Shown here one piece after another: positions 19,065 to 28,712 of a stretch of 64,000 bases of DNA (positions are counted from its first letter, which is position 1; each line of letters starts with the position of its first letter). The notes under the pieces are model-generated. The model searched no databases. It saw only the letters and a list, made by a program, of their open reading frames with translations, and was not told the origin of the DNA. This DNA comes from Promethearchaeota archaeon (lineage in GTDB: Archaea > Asgardarchaeota > Lokiarchaeia > Sigyniarchaeales > SOKP01). Position numbers and translations under genes: made by a program. The stretch lies in contig JALGVJ010000015.1 in assembly GCA_029838195.1 (NCBI GenBank), positions 34,852 through 98,851 of the forward strand, in the 5' to 3' direction.

Positions 19065-19119
19065 AACGAAGGAAGCTTCTTAAGAGCGGGATCTTTTCGC
19101 CTTTCTTCTCTCCTTCGTT
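19065..19119. other. Long hairpin, 9-bp perfect stem
   Basis: AACGAAGGA at 19065-19073 pairs perfectly with TCCTTCGTT at 19111-19119; a smaller GCG/CGC pair lies inside. It lies between the convergent PadR and hydrolase genes, so a bidirectional 3'-end structure or a small RNA are both possible. Confidence 0.4.
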
Positions 19120-19163
19120 TAAAGAGCGAAACCCAGGATTTTTTATCCCTTTTTATCAATAAA

Positions 19164-20906
19164 TTACAAGAAATTGAATAAAAAGGATTCAACGCTTAAA
19201 ACTTGATGCACGGCGGCGCCAAAAAATATTTGGATTATTATAAAAGACGTAATAATCACGGAACTAAATTGCTCTGTTCTTTCATAAATCAGGCCGTTTA
19301 TAATGACGACGACTAACGAAATAAGATATGTAACGAGAATAGAATTAATGATGAATAATTTCGGAGCAAGCGCCATTAGAAATAAATGATTAATAATAGA
19401 TAATATCGCAATCGTATAAACCCTATATTTATTGGATCGGATGAAATTTAATAATGGATAAATGATTTTTCGGTAAAAGAGCTCCATGGCCAAGTAAAGT
19501 GGGTAAATAGTGATGGCTAGGATCGTTGATAAAATGTTTGACGGGAAAAAAAAAGCAAAAGGATAAGAAATAGAAAATAAATAATACATGCTAAGAAACG
19601 TGATGGAAGAAAATAACGCATACCCCAATACTTTTACTCTTAATTGAAATTTAACTTGATTCTTATAACCACGTCTTTTTTCTCTGTTTAATCTTGGTTT
19701 CTTGAGATATAATACCGCTTTTCCAAGAAAATATAACACGATCATAATTAATGGAGCAATAATAAAGCTTAAGAGACTTAAAAATAAAAATGAAATCTCA
19801 AAAATAATCAAGAAAAAAGAGAAGGATATACCTATTTTAATAATTCTAAGATAAATATCAGACCTCATGAAATCCTTCTCGAGCTCTTGGATTGGTTCCT
19901 TCTCTATTAATTTTCTATTTTTATTTTTCTTAAAGTAATCCTTCGCTTCTTCAAAAATAAAATAATTAGAGGCAAATCTTATGATGGCAATCGTGCACAG
20001 CAACAAGCTGGAAAGAGATATTCCCAATAAAACATAATTTATTGAGTAGGTCAAGTAGATTGGCCCGTTAATTTTAATATCTCCAAAAAAAATTTGTTCA
20101 AACCAATAAATCGTTCCTATTAACACTTCATCACTGAGGAGAGTATGATTTGAAAAAGGTAACTTTTTTTCTATTGTAATTAATTGACATCCGGTAATTT
20201 CTTGAAGTACCAATGCATTTTCCGAAAAATTGAGTAATTCATCATGTACATGATGAAACGCCAATAAATTTTCCGTGTTTTGCTTAGTTAATAAATTAAC
20301 GGGAAAATACTCCACGAAAGGGTCATCTTTAGACAACCCAAACATTTTAGGGTCAGGATTTACCAGAGCTGCCCAAGTAACAATCGCTTTAAATCGATTA
20401 TCAAGAGCACCATTCATTAAAACGACCATTCCACCTAACGAATGACCAATCAAACCGATTTGATCTTTATCAATTCGAGTTTTAAAAACATTCGTGTTTT
20501 CAAAATAATTCAAAAAATTAGAACAATCTTCGGCTAAAGCAGGCACGCCCGTTTTTTCATCAATATTCAGGATATTTCCCTCTGATTCCCCGTGTCCTTG
20601 ATAATCGATTGCAACAACAAAAAAGCCGCGTTTAGTGAATTCTACAGGAACTCTAAGATCGAGATCTCTCTGACTCCCAATTCCATGAGCCCAAATAACA
20701 AGCGGATGTTTTTCTTGAAAAGGTAAATTAATGTTCGGGTAATATAAATTAGCATAAAGGGTAGCTCCAGCAGATTCAAATTGGATGCGCTCATATTTTT
20801 GATAACTCATATTGCGATTAACATAAAGAAATGATAGGGAAAAAACAAATATCATGAAGGTCACTAATAAAAAAGATTGACCATAGCTTTTATCGTATTT
20901 TTTCAT
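19164..20906 (-). CDS. Membrane-anchored alpha/beta hydrolase with C-terminal multi-span domain
   Basis: A 580-residue protein. A transmembrane segment near residues 10-28 is followed by an alpha/beta-hydrolase domain: oxyanion 'W-A-H-G-I-G' near 70, 'D-Y-Q-G-H-G-E-S-E-G' near 97, nucleophile 'G-H-S-L-G-G' with Ser near 157, and a candidate His in 'F-S-N-H-T-L' near 253. After residue 280 come about seven hydrophobic helices. The catalytic part would lie on the outer side if the N-terminal segment acts as an anchor. Substrate unknown; lipid ester or peptide are possible. The fusion of a hydrolase with a polytopic domain is uncommon. Confidence 0.8.
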   Translation of the reverse strand: MKKYDKSYGQSFLLVTFMIFVFSLSFLYVNRNMSYQKYERIQFESAGATLYANLYYPNINLPFQEKHPLVIWAHGIGSQRDLDLRVPVEFTKRGFFVVAIDYQGHGESEGNILNIDEKTGVPALAEDCSNFLNYFENTNVFKTRIDKDQIGLIGHSLGGMVVLMNGALDNRFKAIVTWAALVNPDPKMFGLSKDDPFVEYFPVNLLTKQNTENLLAFHHVHDELLNFSENALVLQEITGCQLITIEKKLPFSNHTLLSDEVLIGTIYWFEQIFFGDIKINGPIYLTYSINYVLLGISLSSLLLCTIAIIRFASNYFIFEEAKDYFKKNKNRKLIEKEPIQELEKDFMRSDIYLRIIKIGISFSFFLIIFEISFLFLSLLSFIIAPLIMIVLYFLGKAVLYLKKPRLNREKRRGYKNQVKFQLRVKVLGYALFSSITFLSMYYLFSISYPFAFFFPSNILSTILAITIYPLYLAMELFYRKIIYPLLNFIRSNKYRVYTIAILSIINHLFLMALAPKLFIINSILVTYLISLVVVIINGLIYERTEQFSSVIITSFIIIQIFFGAAVHQVLSVESFLFNFL

Positions 20907-21103
20907 TGGAGTAATGAAATTAAGAGAGAATTAGTTGGAAATCTCAACTTCACGGAGAAGAAAATGCATTTTACCGAAAAATAGAATTTAATTTTCCTTA
21001 AAATCTTTTTTATTTAGATAAATCAAGAGTTAATACATATAGAAGGGGAATGCTTGATTTCAATAAATTTTTATAGAATCAATGAAATATAATTTTGATC
21101 TCC

Positions 21104-21826
21104 ATGACAGAAAAAAAAGAAACTTTAAAAATTATAGATGGAACCTTAGAAGCCGTGGAAAAAATATTTTCCCAATTCTCGGACGTGCTAAAAACGGCTA
21201 GAAAAGAATTAATCAAATTAGAAAAGGAAAGGGAAAAGCTCCGTAATGAAACCATCCTTTTAGAAAATGAAAAACGACAACTGGAAGATGAGAAGACAAA
21301 ATTAGAAATAGAGAAAAAAAATCTTGAAAAAGAAAAACTTCAACTAGAAAATGATAAGAGTCTTTTAGAACAAGAAACAAAAAAACTTGAAAAAGAAAAG
21401 CAAGAACGAGATAGAAAAATAGGAACTCTCACGGAGGAACAACAACGCTTATTACAAGAATATGAGAGCCTTAAAATAGAGTTAAATAAATTGGCGAAAA
21501 TAGCGGAAGAATCTCAAGAAGCCGAATTCAATTTTGAAAGGATAAAAGCACTTCTTTCGATTTATGCCGTGCTCATTGAAGAAATTTGGCAAGGACAACC
21601 CCATTACAGGATATTGCTAGCTCTGCACGGAGATAAAGAAGAAATGTCTCGAGATACCATTCAAAAAACCACAGGGATTTCAGGGGTGATGGTATTAAGA
21701 GCGCTTCATGAATTAGCTAATGTTAACTTGATCGAGTTTGATGAAGAATCAGGCACGATTCGATTGAAAAAACGATTGTTCGACAAGAAAGATTTGGAAG
21801 AAAAAGAGAAGAAAAAAAATCCTTGA
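21104..21826 (+). CDS. Coiled-coil protein with C-terminal winged-helix domain
   Basis: A 240-residue protein: residues about 30-150 form a heptad-like Glu/Lys/Leu coiled coil, and residues about 150-230 look like a winged helix ('Y-A-V-L-I-E-E-I', 'I-Q-K-T-T-G-I-S-G-V-M-V-L-R-A-L-H-E-L', then a wing 'G-T-I-R-L'). ATG 21104 is chosen over an in-frame TTG three codons upstream. A DNA-binding dimer held by the coiled coil is likely. It precedes the Fe-S winged-helix gene by about 190 bp. Confidence 0.7.
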   Translation: MTEKKETLKIIDGTLEAVEKIFSQFSDVLKTARKELIKLEKEREKLRNETILLENEKRQLEDEKTKLEIEKKNLEKEKLQLENDKSLLEQETKKLEKEKQERDRKIGTLTEEQQRLLQEYESLKIELNKLAKIAEESQEAEFNFERIKALLSIYAVLIEEIWQGQPHYRILLALHGDKEEMSRDTIQKTTGISGVMVLRALHELANVNLIEFDEESGTIRLKKRLFDKKDLEEKEKKKNP

Positions 21827-21885
21827 ATTTTTAAGTCCCATCCCTTCTTCTCAGTAATTACGGGGGCTGATTAATGTCATTTTTT

Positions 21886-21935
21886 ATTACTATAAAAAAA
21901 TATAGTAGATGCAATAATTTATATATAATAAAAAG
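21886..21935 (+). promoter_or_regulatory. Operator-promoter module copy 1 (TACTATA-N6-TATAGTA plus TATA box)
   Basis: The palindrome TACTATA/TATAGTA with a 6-bp spacer (21888-21907) is followed 10 bp later by AATAATTTATATATAAT, an archaeal TATA-like box. About 80 bp further is the start of the Fe-S winged-helix gene at 22015. The same ~50 bp, with about six to eight differences, recurs upstream of the paralogue at 53779. Confidence 0.7.
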
Positions 21936-22014
21936 TTTGAATATTCAAGAATAAAAAGTTCCTTATATTTCATGAAAAATTTAATCAAGGTTAGAAAAAA
22001 TAAAAGGAAAAACC

Positions 22015-23115
22015 ATGAGCGATGATAAATTTTGGAAAAAAGTAGCCCGTACCATCCAGAAAAGTGGGGGCTTCCCGATGCCTATAAATGATACCTTATT
22101 AGAACTTACCAAAACATTGATAAACAAAGAAGAGGGTAAATTCATTTTATATTTCAAAAAACCCTCTTTAAATATTGATCAATTAAAAGAAAAATCAGAA
22201 TTAGATGATAAAAGGTTTAATAGAGTATTAAACCGGCTTTTGGATAAAGGAATCATCGTGGAATCGCAATCGCGGACCACTGGAATTACGGTTTATAATT
22301 TAATGCCTTATCTTCCCGGAATTTTTGAGTTTAGCTTCATGAGAGGAGAATATGGAGAGCGCGAGAAAAAATTAGCGCGACTGTATGAGAAACTTCATCG
22401 TGAGTTAGCAATTTATACTCAAAATAATTATGATAGTTTTATCGAGCAATATAAAAAAGTTAACATGATGGATAGAGTCGTACCAGTTGAGGAGGAAATA
22501 GAAGTAAGCCCCGAGTCAGTGACACATTTAGAAGAGATTTCCAAGATTATCGAAAAATTCGAAGATATCGCCGTTTCTTATTGTTATTGCCGACATCAGA
22601 AAGAGCTCTTAGATCAACGCTGTGAGATAAATGCGCCCAAATTTAATTGTTTTCAGCTCGGTAAGAATGCAAAATTTGCGGTGGAAAGAGGCTTTGCCAA
22701 AGCGGTTAGTAAGGAGGAAGCCATGAAAATAATGAAGGAGGCAGAGGATGCTGGCTTGGTTCATAAAATAATTCATGTCGGAGCTAATCCGGATAAAATC
22801 GAGGCTGCCATTTGCAATTGTTGTAAGGATTGTTGTACTACATTTCAATTATATTATCAAGGAATAGGTCCATTAAAATCTCTAACATCTTATATTTCTA
22901 AAATAGAAGAAGAGTCCTGCGTCGGATGTGGGACTTGCGTTGAGAGATGCCCCGTGGAAGCCATTGAAGTGATCGAGCAAATTGCAAGCATTAATGAAAA
23001 TAGATGTATTGGCTGTGGTATATGTGCTCACTTCTGTCCTCAAGAATCAATTAAATTAGAAAGAACTGGCCCCCGCATGGTATTTGTTCCTCCTCCAAGA
23101 ATCACGACAAATTAG
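22015..23115 (+). CDS. Fe-S protein with N-terminal winged helix and two C-terminal 4Fe-4S motifs, copy 1
   Basis: A 366-residue protein. Residues about 30-95 look like a winged helix ('L-D-D-K-R-F-N-R-V-L-N-R-L-L-D-K-G'). The middle has a Cys-rich part: 'C-Y-C-R-H', a downstream Cys pair, and 'C-N-C-C-K-D-C-C'. The C-terminus has two 4Fe-4S motifs (C-V-G-C-G-T-C-V-E-R-C-P and C-I-G-C-G-I-C-A-H-F-C-P). It resembles archaeal and delta-proteobacterial '4Fe-4S binding' proteins with an unassigned central domain. The paralogue at 52664 has the same order. Electron transfer or Fe-S/redox sensing are alternatives; the pairing with an operator suggests regulation by redox or metal state. Confidence 0.8.
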   Translation: MSDDKFWKKVARTIQKSGGFPMPINDTLLELTKTLINKEEGKFILYFKKPSLNIDQLKEKSELDDKRFNRVLNRLLDKGIIVESQSRTTGITVYNLMPYLPGIFEFSFMRGEYGEREKKLARLYEKLHRELAIYTQNNYDSFIEQYKKVNMMDRVVPVEEEIEVSPESVTHLEEISKIIEKFEDIAVSYCYCRHQKELLDQRCEINAPKFNCFQLGKNAKFAVERGFAKAVSKEEAMKIMKEAEDAGLVHKIIHVGANPDKIEAAICNCCKDCCTTFQLYYQGIGPLKSLTSYISKIEEESCVGCGTCVERCPVEAIEVIEQIASINENRCIGCGICAHFCPQESIKLERTGPRMVFVPPPRITTN

Positions 23116-23331
23116 ATCAGTTTTTTTACCTTAATATTTTTTTATTTTTGAGTTAAAGAGCAATGGGTTTATTTACTCTTTTTTAAATTAAAAATTAAAA
23201 AGTAAATCTTGTAGAACTCCAACCTTAAGAATCAATAATGCAAATAAGGGTAATGAAATTTTTATCTATATTATTAGCTATCAGGATAAAATTAATCAAT
23301 TATTTTAAATTATGGTGAGATGTGATGAATC

Positions 23332-23661
23332 ATGAGCATGAAAGATATAATGGATAAATGCAAGCTTACCAAGGAGGAATTAGAACAATATTATAAGAAT
23401 GTGGAAGCCATGGATAAAAAAACAGACCATTCACGGGCTTATCGAACCTTGATGAACCCATTGAGAAGAGAGATTTTAAAATTCATTGGATTCGAAGTGA
23501 AGACCACGGAAGAGATAGAAAAAGGATTAAATATGGAGCCAGATCAATTGAATTATCATTTATCAATGTTAGAACAATTGTATTACGTGATGAATTGTTC
23601 TGAGGGATGGAAAGCAACTCCTAGGGGAATTGCCTTTCTTTTAAATGCTAGAATGGACTAA
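23332..23661 (+). CDS. ArsR-like winged-helix regulator
   Basis: A 109-residue protein with a winged helix: 'L-M-N-P-L-R-R-E-I-L-K-F-I-G' (helix 1), 'T-T-E-E-I-E-K-G-L-N-M-E-P-D-Q-L-N-Y-H-L-S-M-L' (helix 2-3, with the N-Y-H-L-x-x-L signature of ArsR-like families), then a short wing. No metal-binding Cys in the recognition helix. It follows the Fe-S winged-helix gene and may belong to the same regulatory neighbourhood. Confidence 0.75.
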   Translation: MSMKDIMDKCKLTKEELEQYYKNVEAMDKKTDHSRAYRTLMNPLRREILKFIGFEVKTTEEIEKGLNMEPDQLNYHLSMLEQLYYVMNCSEGWKATPRGIAFLLNARMD

Positions 23662-23663
23662 TC

Positions 23664-24401
23664 TTATTTGTTTTCATTTTGCAGATTTAATTCATTTACG
23701 ATGGTTTTTTCAAAATTTCTTAAATTTTTCAATTTTCGATACCATCGTTTAAAATGAATCCACATGTAGATTAAAAAGATAATGAGTACGACGGAGCTAC
23801 TAAAATTTAAAAAGAACATGAAGGGAAAATATTCTATTATTTCTTCCACGAGCAAATAGACAATGGCTCCAAACATACGCAAGGACCACCAAAAATAAAA
23901 AATCGCAAGAGCATTCATGATGTAAAAAATAATTCGGATTTTTTCCATGTGATTAACGATCTCATAAAAAAGAGCAGTTAAAGTAGTGGTAGAGGTCGTA
24001 GAAGTATCAAGATTCCCTTCTACTTGCTCTTGTTTAGATCTGAATTCAATATAACGGGTGTTATATTCATTAATCTTTAATTTCCATTTTTTTAAAAAGA
24101 CATGTTGAAGGAGCGAAAAAATGGTTAAAATGAGAAAAACCATGGAAGGAATCATTAACATCAATCCAATGAATATTTTTTGTTCTACGGTCAAATCGAA
24201 TTTGGGAGGATGAGGAGTATACCGCAGAAAAATGGATCCGATGAAAATAAAAAAGATGTTGATAATGATTATGCAGAGAGAATAAAGGGGAAAAATCATG
24301 CTAATCTTTAAATACGCCTTTTCTTTATTTATATAGTTTAACCCTCCTTTTTCAGCTTTCTCTAAAAAGTCCATTTCATTATATTCAGCTTTTTCGCTCA
24401 T
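23664..24401 (-). CDS. Four-span membrane protein of unknown function
   Basis: A 245-residue protein with four hydrophobic segments: about residues 35-60, 75-105, 160-180 and 195-220. A charged Tyr/Lys/Gln linker lies between the pairs, and short Thr/Ser tracts flank the linker. I cannot name a family. Its N-terminus faces a winged-helix gene upstream (24453) on the same strand, which may regulate it. Confidence 0.6.
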   Translation of the reverse strand: MSEKAEYNEMDFLEKAEKGGLNYINKEKAYLKISMIFPLYSLCIIIINIFFIFIGSIFLRYTPHPPKFDLTVEQKIFIGLMLMIPSMVFLILTIFSLLQHVFLKKWKLKINEYNTRYIEFRSKQEQVEGNLDTSTTSTTTLTALFYEIVNHMEKIRIIFYIMNALAIFYFWWSLRMFGAIVYLLVEEIIEYFPFMFFLNFSSSVVLIIFLIYMWIHFKRWYRKLKNLRNFEKTIVNELNLQNENK

Positions 24402-24452
24402 GATATTTTTAACTTTTATATTATCTAAAATGACTTTTACAACATATTGCGT

Positions 24453-24755
24453 CTATAATTCTAATTCCGTGTTAATTTTAACAAACCATTCATATCTTTT
24501 TTTTCCAAGATCCGTTATTCTATATAATATTATGGTTCTATCCCCCCATGCTTCTTCATAAGAGCTAATATAGCCAGCCTCTTCCATTTTTTTTAGATAT
24601 TTTTCAGCAGTGGTTGTTTTCAATTTACACTTTTTGATTAAATTTGATTTTACAATTCCATTTTCATCGTAAGGATTCGCCTTTTCACGAAGTAGCGTTT
24701 CTAGAATATTTAAGATGATCATGTTCGATGATCTGTAGCTTTTTTTCGTTGCCAT
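24453..24755 (-). CDS. Winged-helix transcriptional regulator
   Basis: A 100-residue protein with the winged-helix pattern 'I-I-L-N-I-L-E-T-L-L', 'S-N-L-I-K-K-C-K-L-K-T-T-T-A-E-K-Y-L-K-K-M-E-E-A-G-Y-I' and 'L-Y-R-I-T-D-L-G-K-K'. It resembles archaeal SSV1-type/DUF4364-like repressors rather than MarR. It lies 51 bp upstream of the membrane-protein gene in the same direction, suggesting a two-gene unit. Confidence 0.75.
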   Translation of the reverse strand: MATKKSYRSSNMIILNILETLLREKANPYDENGIVKSNLIKKCKLKTTTAEKYLKKMEEAGYISSYEEAWGDRTIILYRITDLGKKRYEWFVKINTELEL

Positions 24756-25061
24756 TATCGTGATCGTAATAAAAAATCTCTTCCTTAGATAAAAATATGA
24801 ATTCCTTTTTTTTATTTCTAATTTTTTTCATGGGTACGACTCGAATGGTGATTAATTTCAAGGGAGCACTTAAAAGAAACAAATAGAATCCTTAAGTTTT
24901 CAATTTTTTATAAAAATTTAAAGTCTGGGGAACCTTTGGTAGGTAACATCAAAATGCCCTAAATATCCCAATATCCTCTTTATTTTTATTAACTTAGAGG
25001 AAGAGGAGAGAAAAAAATGAATTTAATAAATTGTAAGGTAAAAATGGAAAAATCGCTCGTT
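24756..25061. other. Intergenic, no gene seen
   Basis: About 300 AT-rich bases between the winged-helix and TFB genes, both on the minus strand. A promoter for the winged-helix gene probably lies in the first 60 bases. No dyad or coding frame stood out. Confidence 0.45.
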
Positions 25062-25949
25062 TTATATGAAAATATTCAATTTCTTTTTTATTTCCTTACA
25101 ACGCGACCGGAGCGTGACTTCCGTGATTCCAATTAACGTTGCTATTTCATTTTGAGTGAGGTCTACGTGTTTAATCTTTCCTGCTAGATACAGTGCGGCA
25201 GCCACGAGGCCTCGAGGATCTTTTCCACTAATTCCAAAGCGCTTAATAAATTCTTTAGTAATCTTAATAGCTAGTTGTTCTACTTCTGCTGGAACGCCTA
25301 GTTTAGAAGCGAACCTTGGAATTAAGTTACTAGGCTCTCTGGAGGGTATTTTCAATTTCAACTCTTTAATTAGAGCAGAATAACATCGTTTTATATCATT
25401 CTCATTCTCGGCGCTTTCATCAAGAATTTCTTGAAAGGTAATAGGTATTTTTTCCTTACGCAAGGCATAATACAAGCAGGCTGCGACCATGCCGTTAATG
25501 GAACGTCCACGCAATAATTTTCGGCTGAAGGCAATTTTATACAATCGCATAGCTTCCTTCATGATATAATCGGGCACGTTTAAATTGCTTGAGATTCGTT
25601 TTAATTCGGTAGTTGCAATGAGCAGATTTCTCTTTTGCCATGTTATGCGTGTATCCCATTTTGCAGCTCTTTTTAAGTCAGGATTCTTTATTTCGCTTCT
25701 ATTGATGGTCGTTGTAAGACTGATATCAGGGACCATGATGGAAATGGGAGATCCCACGTGGTCTCTATTTTTCTTTTCTTGTTCATTAAAGGATCTTCGT
25801 CCAGCATGAGAAAAGTCCACGCTTTTTTCTTCGAGGATTAATCCACATTGATTGCAGACAGTATCGCCAGATCCTTCAATTACAATGATATCGCCTCCAC
25901 ATTCGGGACACTTGGACGCATTTTTAATCAAATCCGATGTTGCGCTCAT
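25062..25949 (-). CDS. tfb: Transcription initiation factor IIB (TFB)
   Basis: A 295-residue archaeal general transcription factor that bridges TBP and RNA polymerase at the promoter. It has a zinc ribbon 'C-P-E-C-G-G' and 'C-N-Q-C-G-L' (about residues 13-34), a B-reader segment 'G-R-R-S-F', then two cyclin repeats. I chose ATG 25949, which has GAGGTG about 9 bases upstream; an in-frame GTG at 26003 would add 18 residues and would be close to leaderless, with a TATA-like AAATTTTTAAATAAG about 26 bases upstream. The gene sits just after clpB in the same direction, which hints at co-expression with the chaperone cluster. Confidence 0.95.
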   Translation of the reverse strand: MSATSDLIKNASKCPECGGDIIVIEGSGDTVCNQCGLILEEKSVDFSHAGRRSFNEQEKKNRDHVGSPISIMVPDISLTTTINRSEIKNPDLKRAAKWDTRITWQKRNLLIATTELKRISSNLNVPDYIMKEAMRLYKIAFSRKLLRGRSINGMVAACLYYALRKEKIPITFQEILDESAENENDIKRCYSALIKELKLKIPSREPSNLIPRFASKLGVPAEVEQLAIKITKEFIKRFGISGKDPRGLVAAALYLAGKIKHVDLTQNEIATLIGITEVTLRSRCKEIKKKLNIFI

Positions 25950-26075
25950 TTTTCCATTCACCTCGTTGAGCAAAAAATTATTTTTTAATTTTCTTAATAC
26001 CACAATACTTATTAGGTTGGTTTTACTTATTTAAAAATTTGTATTTTAAAAACATGAAATTTCATGTAAAAAATA

Positions 26076-28697
26076 TTAAATTTTATAACTACTTTCGAGA
26101 TTTCCTATTTTTTTGAAAATTAATTTATTCTCTTTATTCACATCGACTTCAATAAGGGCTCCATCAGAAAATTCCCTGTTTAATAGTTTCAGGGATAGCG
26201 GATTTTGGATGTAATCTTGAATGGCACGTTTTAACGGTCGAGCTCCGAAATCCGGGTCGAAACCTTTTTCGCTCAAGTATTCTCTTGCCTTCTCCGTCAA
26301 TTGTATCTGAATTCCATGCTCTTTTAACACGTTGTTAAGGCGTTGGATTTGTATCTCTACGATTTGTTTGATTTGTTCTTTCTCCAAGAAATTAAAGATA
26401 ATGACATCATCAATCCGATTTAAAAATTCTGGTCTGAAATAATTCCTTAATTGTTTCAAAATTATTTCTTTATTGGATTCGAAATCTTTTCCTCGAGAAT
26501 TCAAAATGTAACCGCTGCCGATGTTGCTTGTCATAATGATGATCGTGTTTTTAAAATCCACGGTTCTTCCATGACCATCCGTGAGTCGCCCATCATCTAA
26601 GATTTGTAAGAGGATATTGAATACCTCTGGATGAGCTTTTTCGATCTCATCAAATAAAATCACTGAATAAGGCCTCCTGCGTACGGCTTCTGTTAAATAT
26701 CCGCCTTCTTCATAGCCAACATATCCTGGAGGTGCTCCTATTAGTCGAGCAACGCTATGCTTCTCCATGAATTCTGACATGTCAATGCGTATCATTGCAT
26801 TTTCATCATCGAAAAGAAATTCAGCCAATGCTTTTGCAGTTTCCGTTTTTCCAACACCCGTGGGTCCCATGAATATGAAAGATCCAATCGGTCGATTTGG
26901 ATCTTGGATTCCCGCTCGAGCACGCCTAATCGCATTAGAAATTGCAACGATTGCTTGATCTTGTCCAATAACTCTCTTTTTCAATCGCTCCTCCATTTTT
27001 AAAAGTTTTTCCCTTTCACTTTCCATCATTCTAGACACGGGAATGCCCGTCCATTGCGAGACCACTTTAGCAATATCTTCCGCATCCACTTGTTCTTTCA
27101 AGATGGGTTTTTCTTTCTGAAGCTCTTTCAATTGTTCATTGTATTTTTCTAAATCCTTTTTTAACTGATTTAAAACCCCATACGTCAATTCAGCAGCCTT
27201 CTCCAAATCTCCTCGTTTTTCCGCCTTCTCAGCTTCAATCTTGGTTATTTCCATCTGTTTTTTTATCTCATTAATTTTCGAGATGCATTCCTTTTCATTT
27301 TTCCATTGTAATTTTAAAGCATCTACTTGTTCTTTTAATTGAGAAATTTCCGCATCTAATTTCTTGATCTTTTCTTTTACGACCTCATCTTCCTCTTTCT
27401 TCAGTGCCTCTTTTTGAATTTCTAATTGGATGATTTTTCTTTCAATTTCATCTATTTCGATCGGCATGCTATCGATTTCAATTCTTAATCGTGAAGCAGC
27501 TTCATCCATCAAATCAATCGCTTTATCAGGAAGGAATCTATCCGTAATATAACGGTGAGATAATGTTACGGCGGCAATTATAGCCGAATCCGTAATTCGA
27601 ATGCCATGATGGATTTCATATTTCTCCTTCAGCCCTCTTAGAATCGCAATAGTATCTTCAACGGAAGGTTCGCTTACATATACCGGTTGAAACCTGCGGG
27701 TGAGTGCTGCATCTTTCTCTATGTATTTCCTATATTCATCCAATGTTGTAGCACCAATAGCTCGTAATTCTCCTCTGGCAAGAGCTGGCTTGAGCATGTT
27801 AGATGCATCAATAGCGCCTTCAGCAGCGCCTGCGCCGACTAACGTGTGAAGCTCATCAATGAATAAGATGTATTTTCCTGCGCCCTTTTCAATTTCTTTA
27901 AGAAAGGCTTTCAACCTGTCCTCAAATTCTCCTCTATATTTCGCACCCGCGATTAAAGCAGCTAAATCAAGGGCTACGATTTCTTTATTTTTTAACGATT
28001 CAGGCACGTCATCATCAGCAATGCGTTGTGCCAAGCCCTCAACTATCGCTGTTTTTCCCACTCCAGCTTCTCCAATTAACACGGGATTATTCTTTGTACG
28101 TCGGGATAAAATATGCATCACGCGTCGAATTTCCTCGTCTCTTCCTATTACCGGATCTAATTTGCCCCGTCGTGCCAAGTCCGTGAGATTCCTACTGTAC
28201 TTTTCGATGGCTTGATATTTTCCTTCTGGATCTTGATCCGTCACCCGTTGATTTCCCCGCACGCTTTTTAGCGCCTGCAGAATACGGTCTCTTGTAATTC
28301 CGAAATGCCTAAAGATTGTATGAATTGGTATTGAATCCGCTCCCGCCATTGCCAATAAGAGATGCTCCGTACTTAAGTATTCATCATGCAATAATTCGGC
28401 TTCCTTCCACGCATTATCGAATAAAATTTTCGTGGAAGGCGAAATGAGAATTTCAGTAGCTCCTGGCCCCGTCACGCGGGGAAGTCGTTCTAATTCATCA
28501 AGCAAATCTCGTCTTAAATGTTCAATGTTTATGCCTAATTTCTGAAGTAAGGGAATTGTAATTCCATCTGGTTGCTCTAAAAAAGCCAACATTAAATGAA
28601 CGGGTTCAATTCTCTGATGATCGTGATTTTCTGCTAACTTTTTAGCAGCCATCAATCCTTCTTGTACTTTTATCGTGAAATTATCAAATTTCATCAT
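26076..28697 (-). CDS. clpB: ClpB-type disaggregase
   Basis: An 873-residue Hsp100 ATPase that extracts aggregated proteins together with DnaK. It has a ClpN domain (1-145), NBD1 with Walker A 'G-E-A-G-V-G-K-T-A' and Walker B 'I-L-F-I-D-E-L-H', a coiled-coil M-domain (about 410-520), NBD2 with 'G-P-T-G-V-G-K-T-E' and 'I-L-F-D-E-I-E', and a D2 small domain. Length matches bacterial ClpB. It lies 15 bp after dnaJ, in one chaperone cluster. ClpB is of bacterial type, so horizontal transfer is the likely origin. Confidence 0.97.
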   Translation of the reverse strand: MMKFDNFTIKVQEGLMAAKKLAENHDHQRIEPVHLMLAFLEQPDGITIPLLQKLGINIEHLRRDLLDELERLPRVTGPGATEILISPSTKILFDNAWKEAELLHDEYLSTEHLLLAMAGADSIPIHTIFRHFGITRDRILQALKSVRGNQRVTDQDPEGKYQAIEKYSRNLTDLARRGKLDPVIGRDEEIRRVMHILSRRTKNNPVLIGEAGVGKTAIVEGLAQRIADDDVPESLKNKEIVALDLAALIAGAKYRGEFEDRLKAFLKEIEKGAGKYILFIDELHTLVGAGAAEGAIDASNMLKPALARGELRAIGATTLDEYRKYIEKDAALTRRFQPVYVSEPSVEDTIAILRGLKEKYEIHHGIRITDSAIIAAVTLSHRYITDRFLPDKAIDLMDEAASRLRIEIDSMPIEIDEIERKIIQLEIQKEALKKEEDEVVKEKIKKLDAEISQLKEQVDALKLQWKNEKECISKINEIKKQMEITKIEAEKAEKRGDLEKAAELTYGVLNQLKKDLEKYNEQLKELQKEKPILKEQVDAEDIAKVVSQWTGIPVSRMMESEREKLLKMEERLKKRVIGQDQAIVAISNAIRRARAGIQDPNRPIGSFIFMGPTGVGKTETAKALAEFLFDDENAMIRIDMSEFMEKHSVARLIGAPPGYVGYEEGGYLTEAVRRRPYSVILFDEIEKAHPEVFNILLQILDDGRLTDGHGRTVDFKNTIIIMTSNIGSGYILNSRGKDFESNKEIILKQLRNYFRPEFLNRIDDVIIFNFLEKEQIKQIVEIQIQRLNNVLKEHGIQIQLTEKAREYLSEKGFDPDFGARPLKRAIQDYIQNPLSLKLLNREFSDGALIEVDVNKENKLIFKKIGNLESSYKI

Positions 28698-28712
28698 TTT
28701 TTTATCACCACC

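Noticed and set aside
20238..20257. Perfect 20-bp palindrome TTCATCATGTACATGATGAA
   Set aside because: It lies inside the hydrolase coding sequence and encodes a His/Asp-rich loop ('F-H-H-V-H-D-E'). Coding constraint explains it better than an operator, although it resembles the tusA palindrome core.
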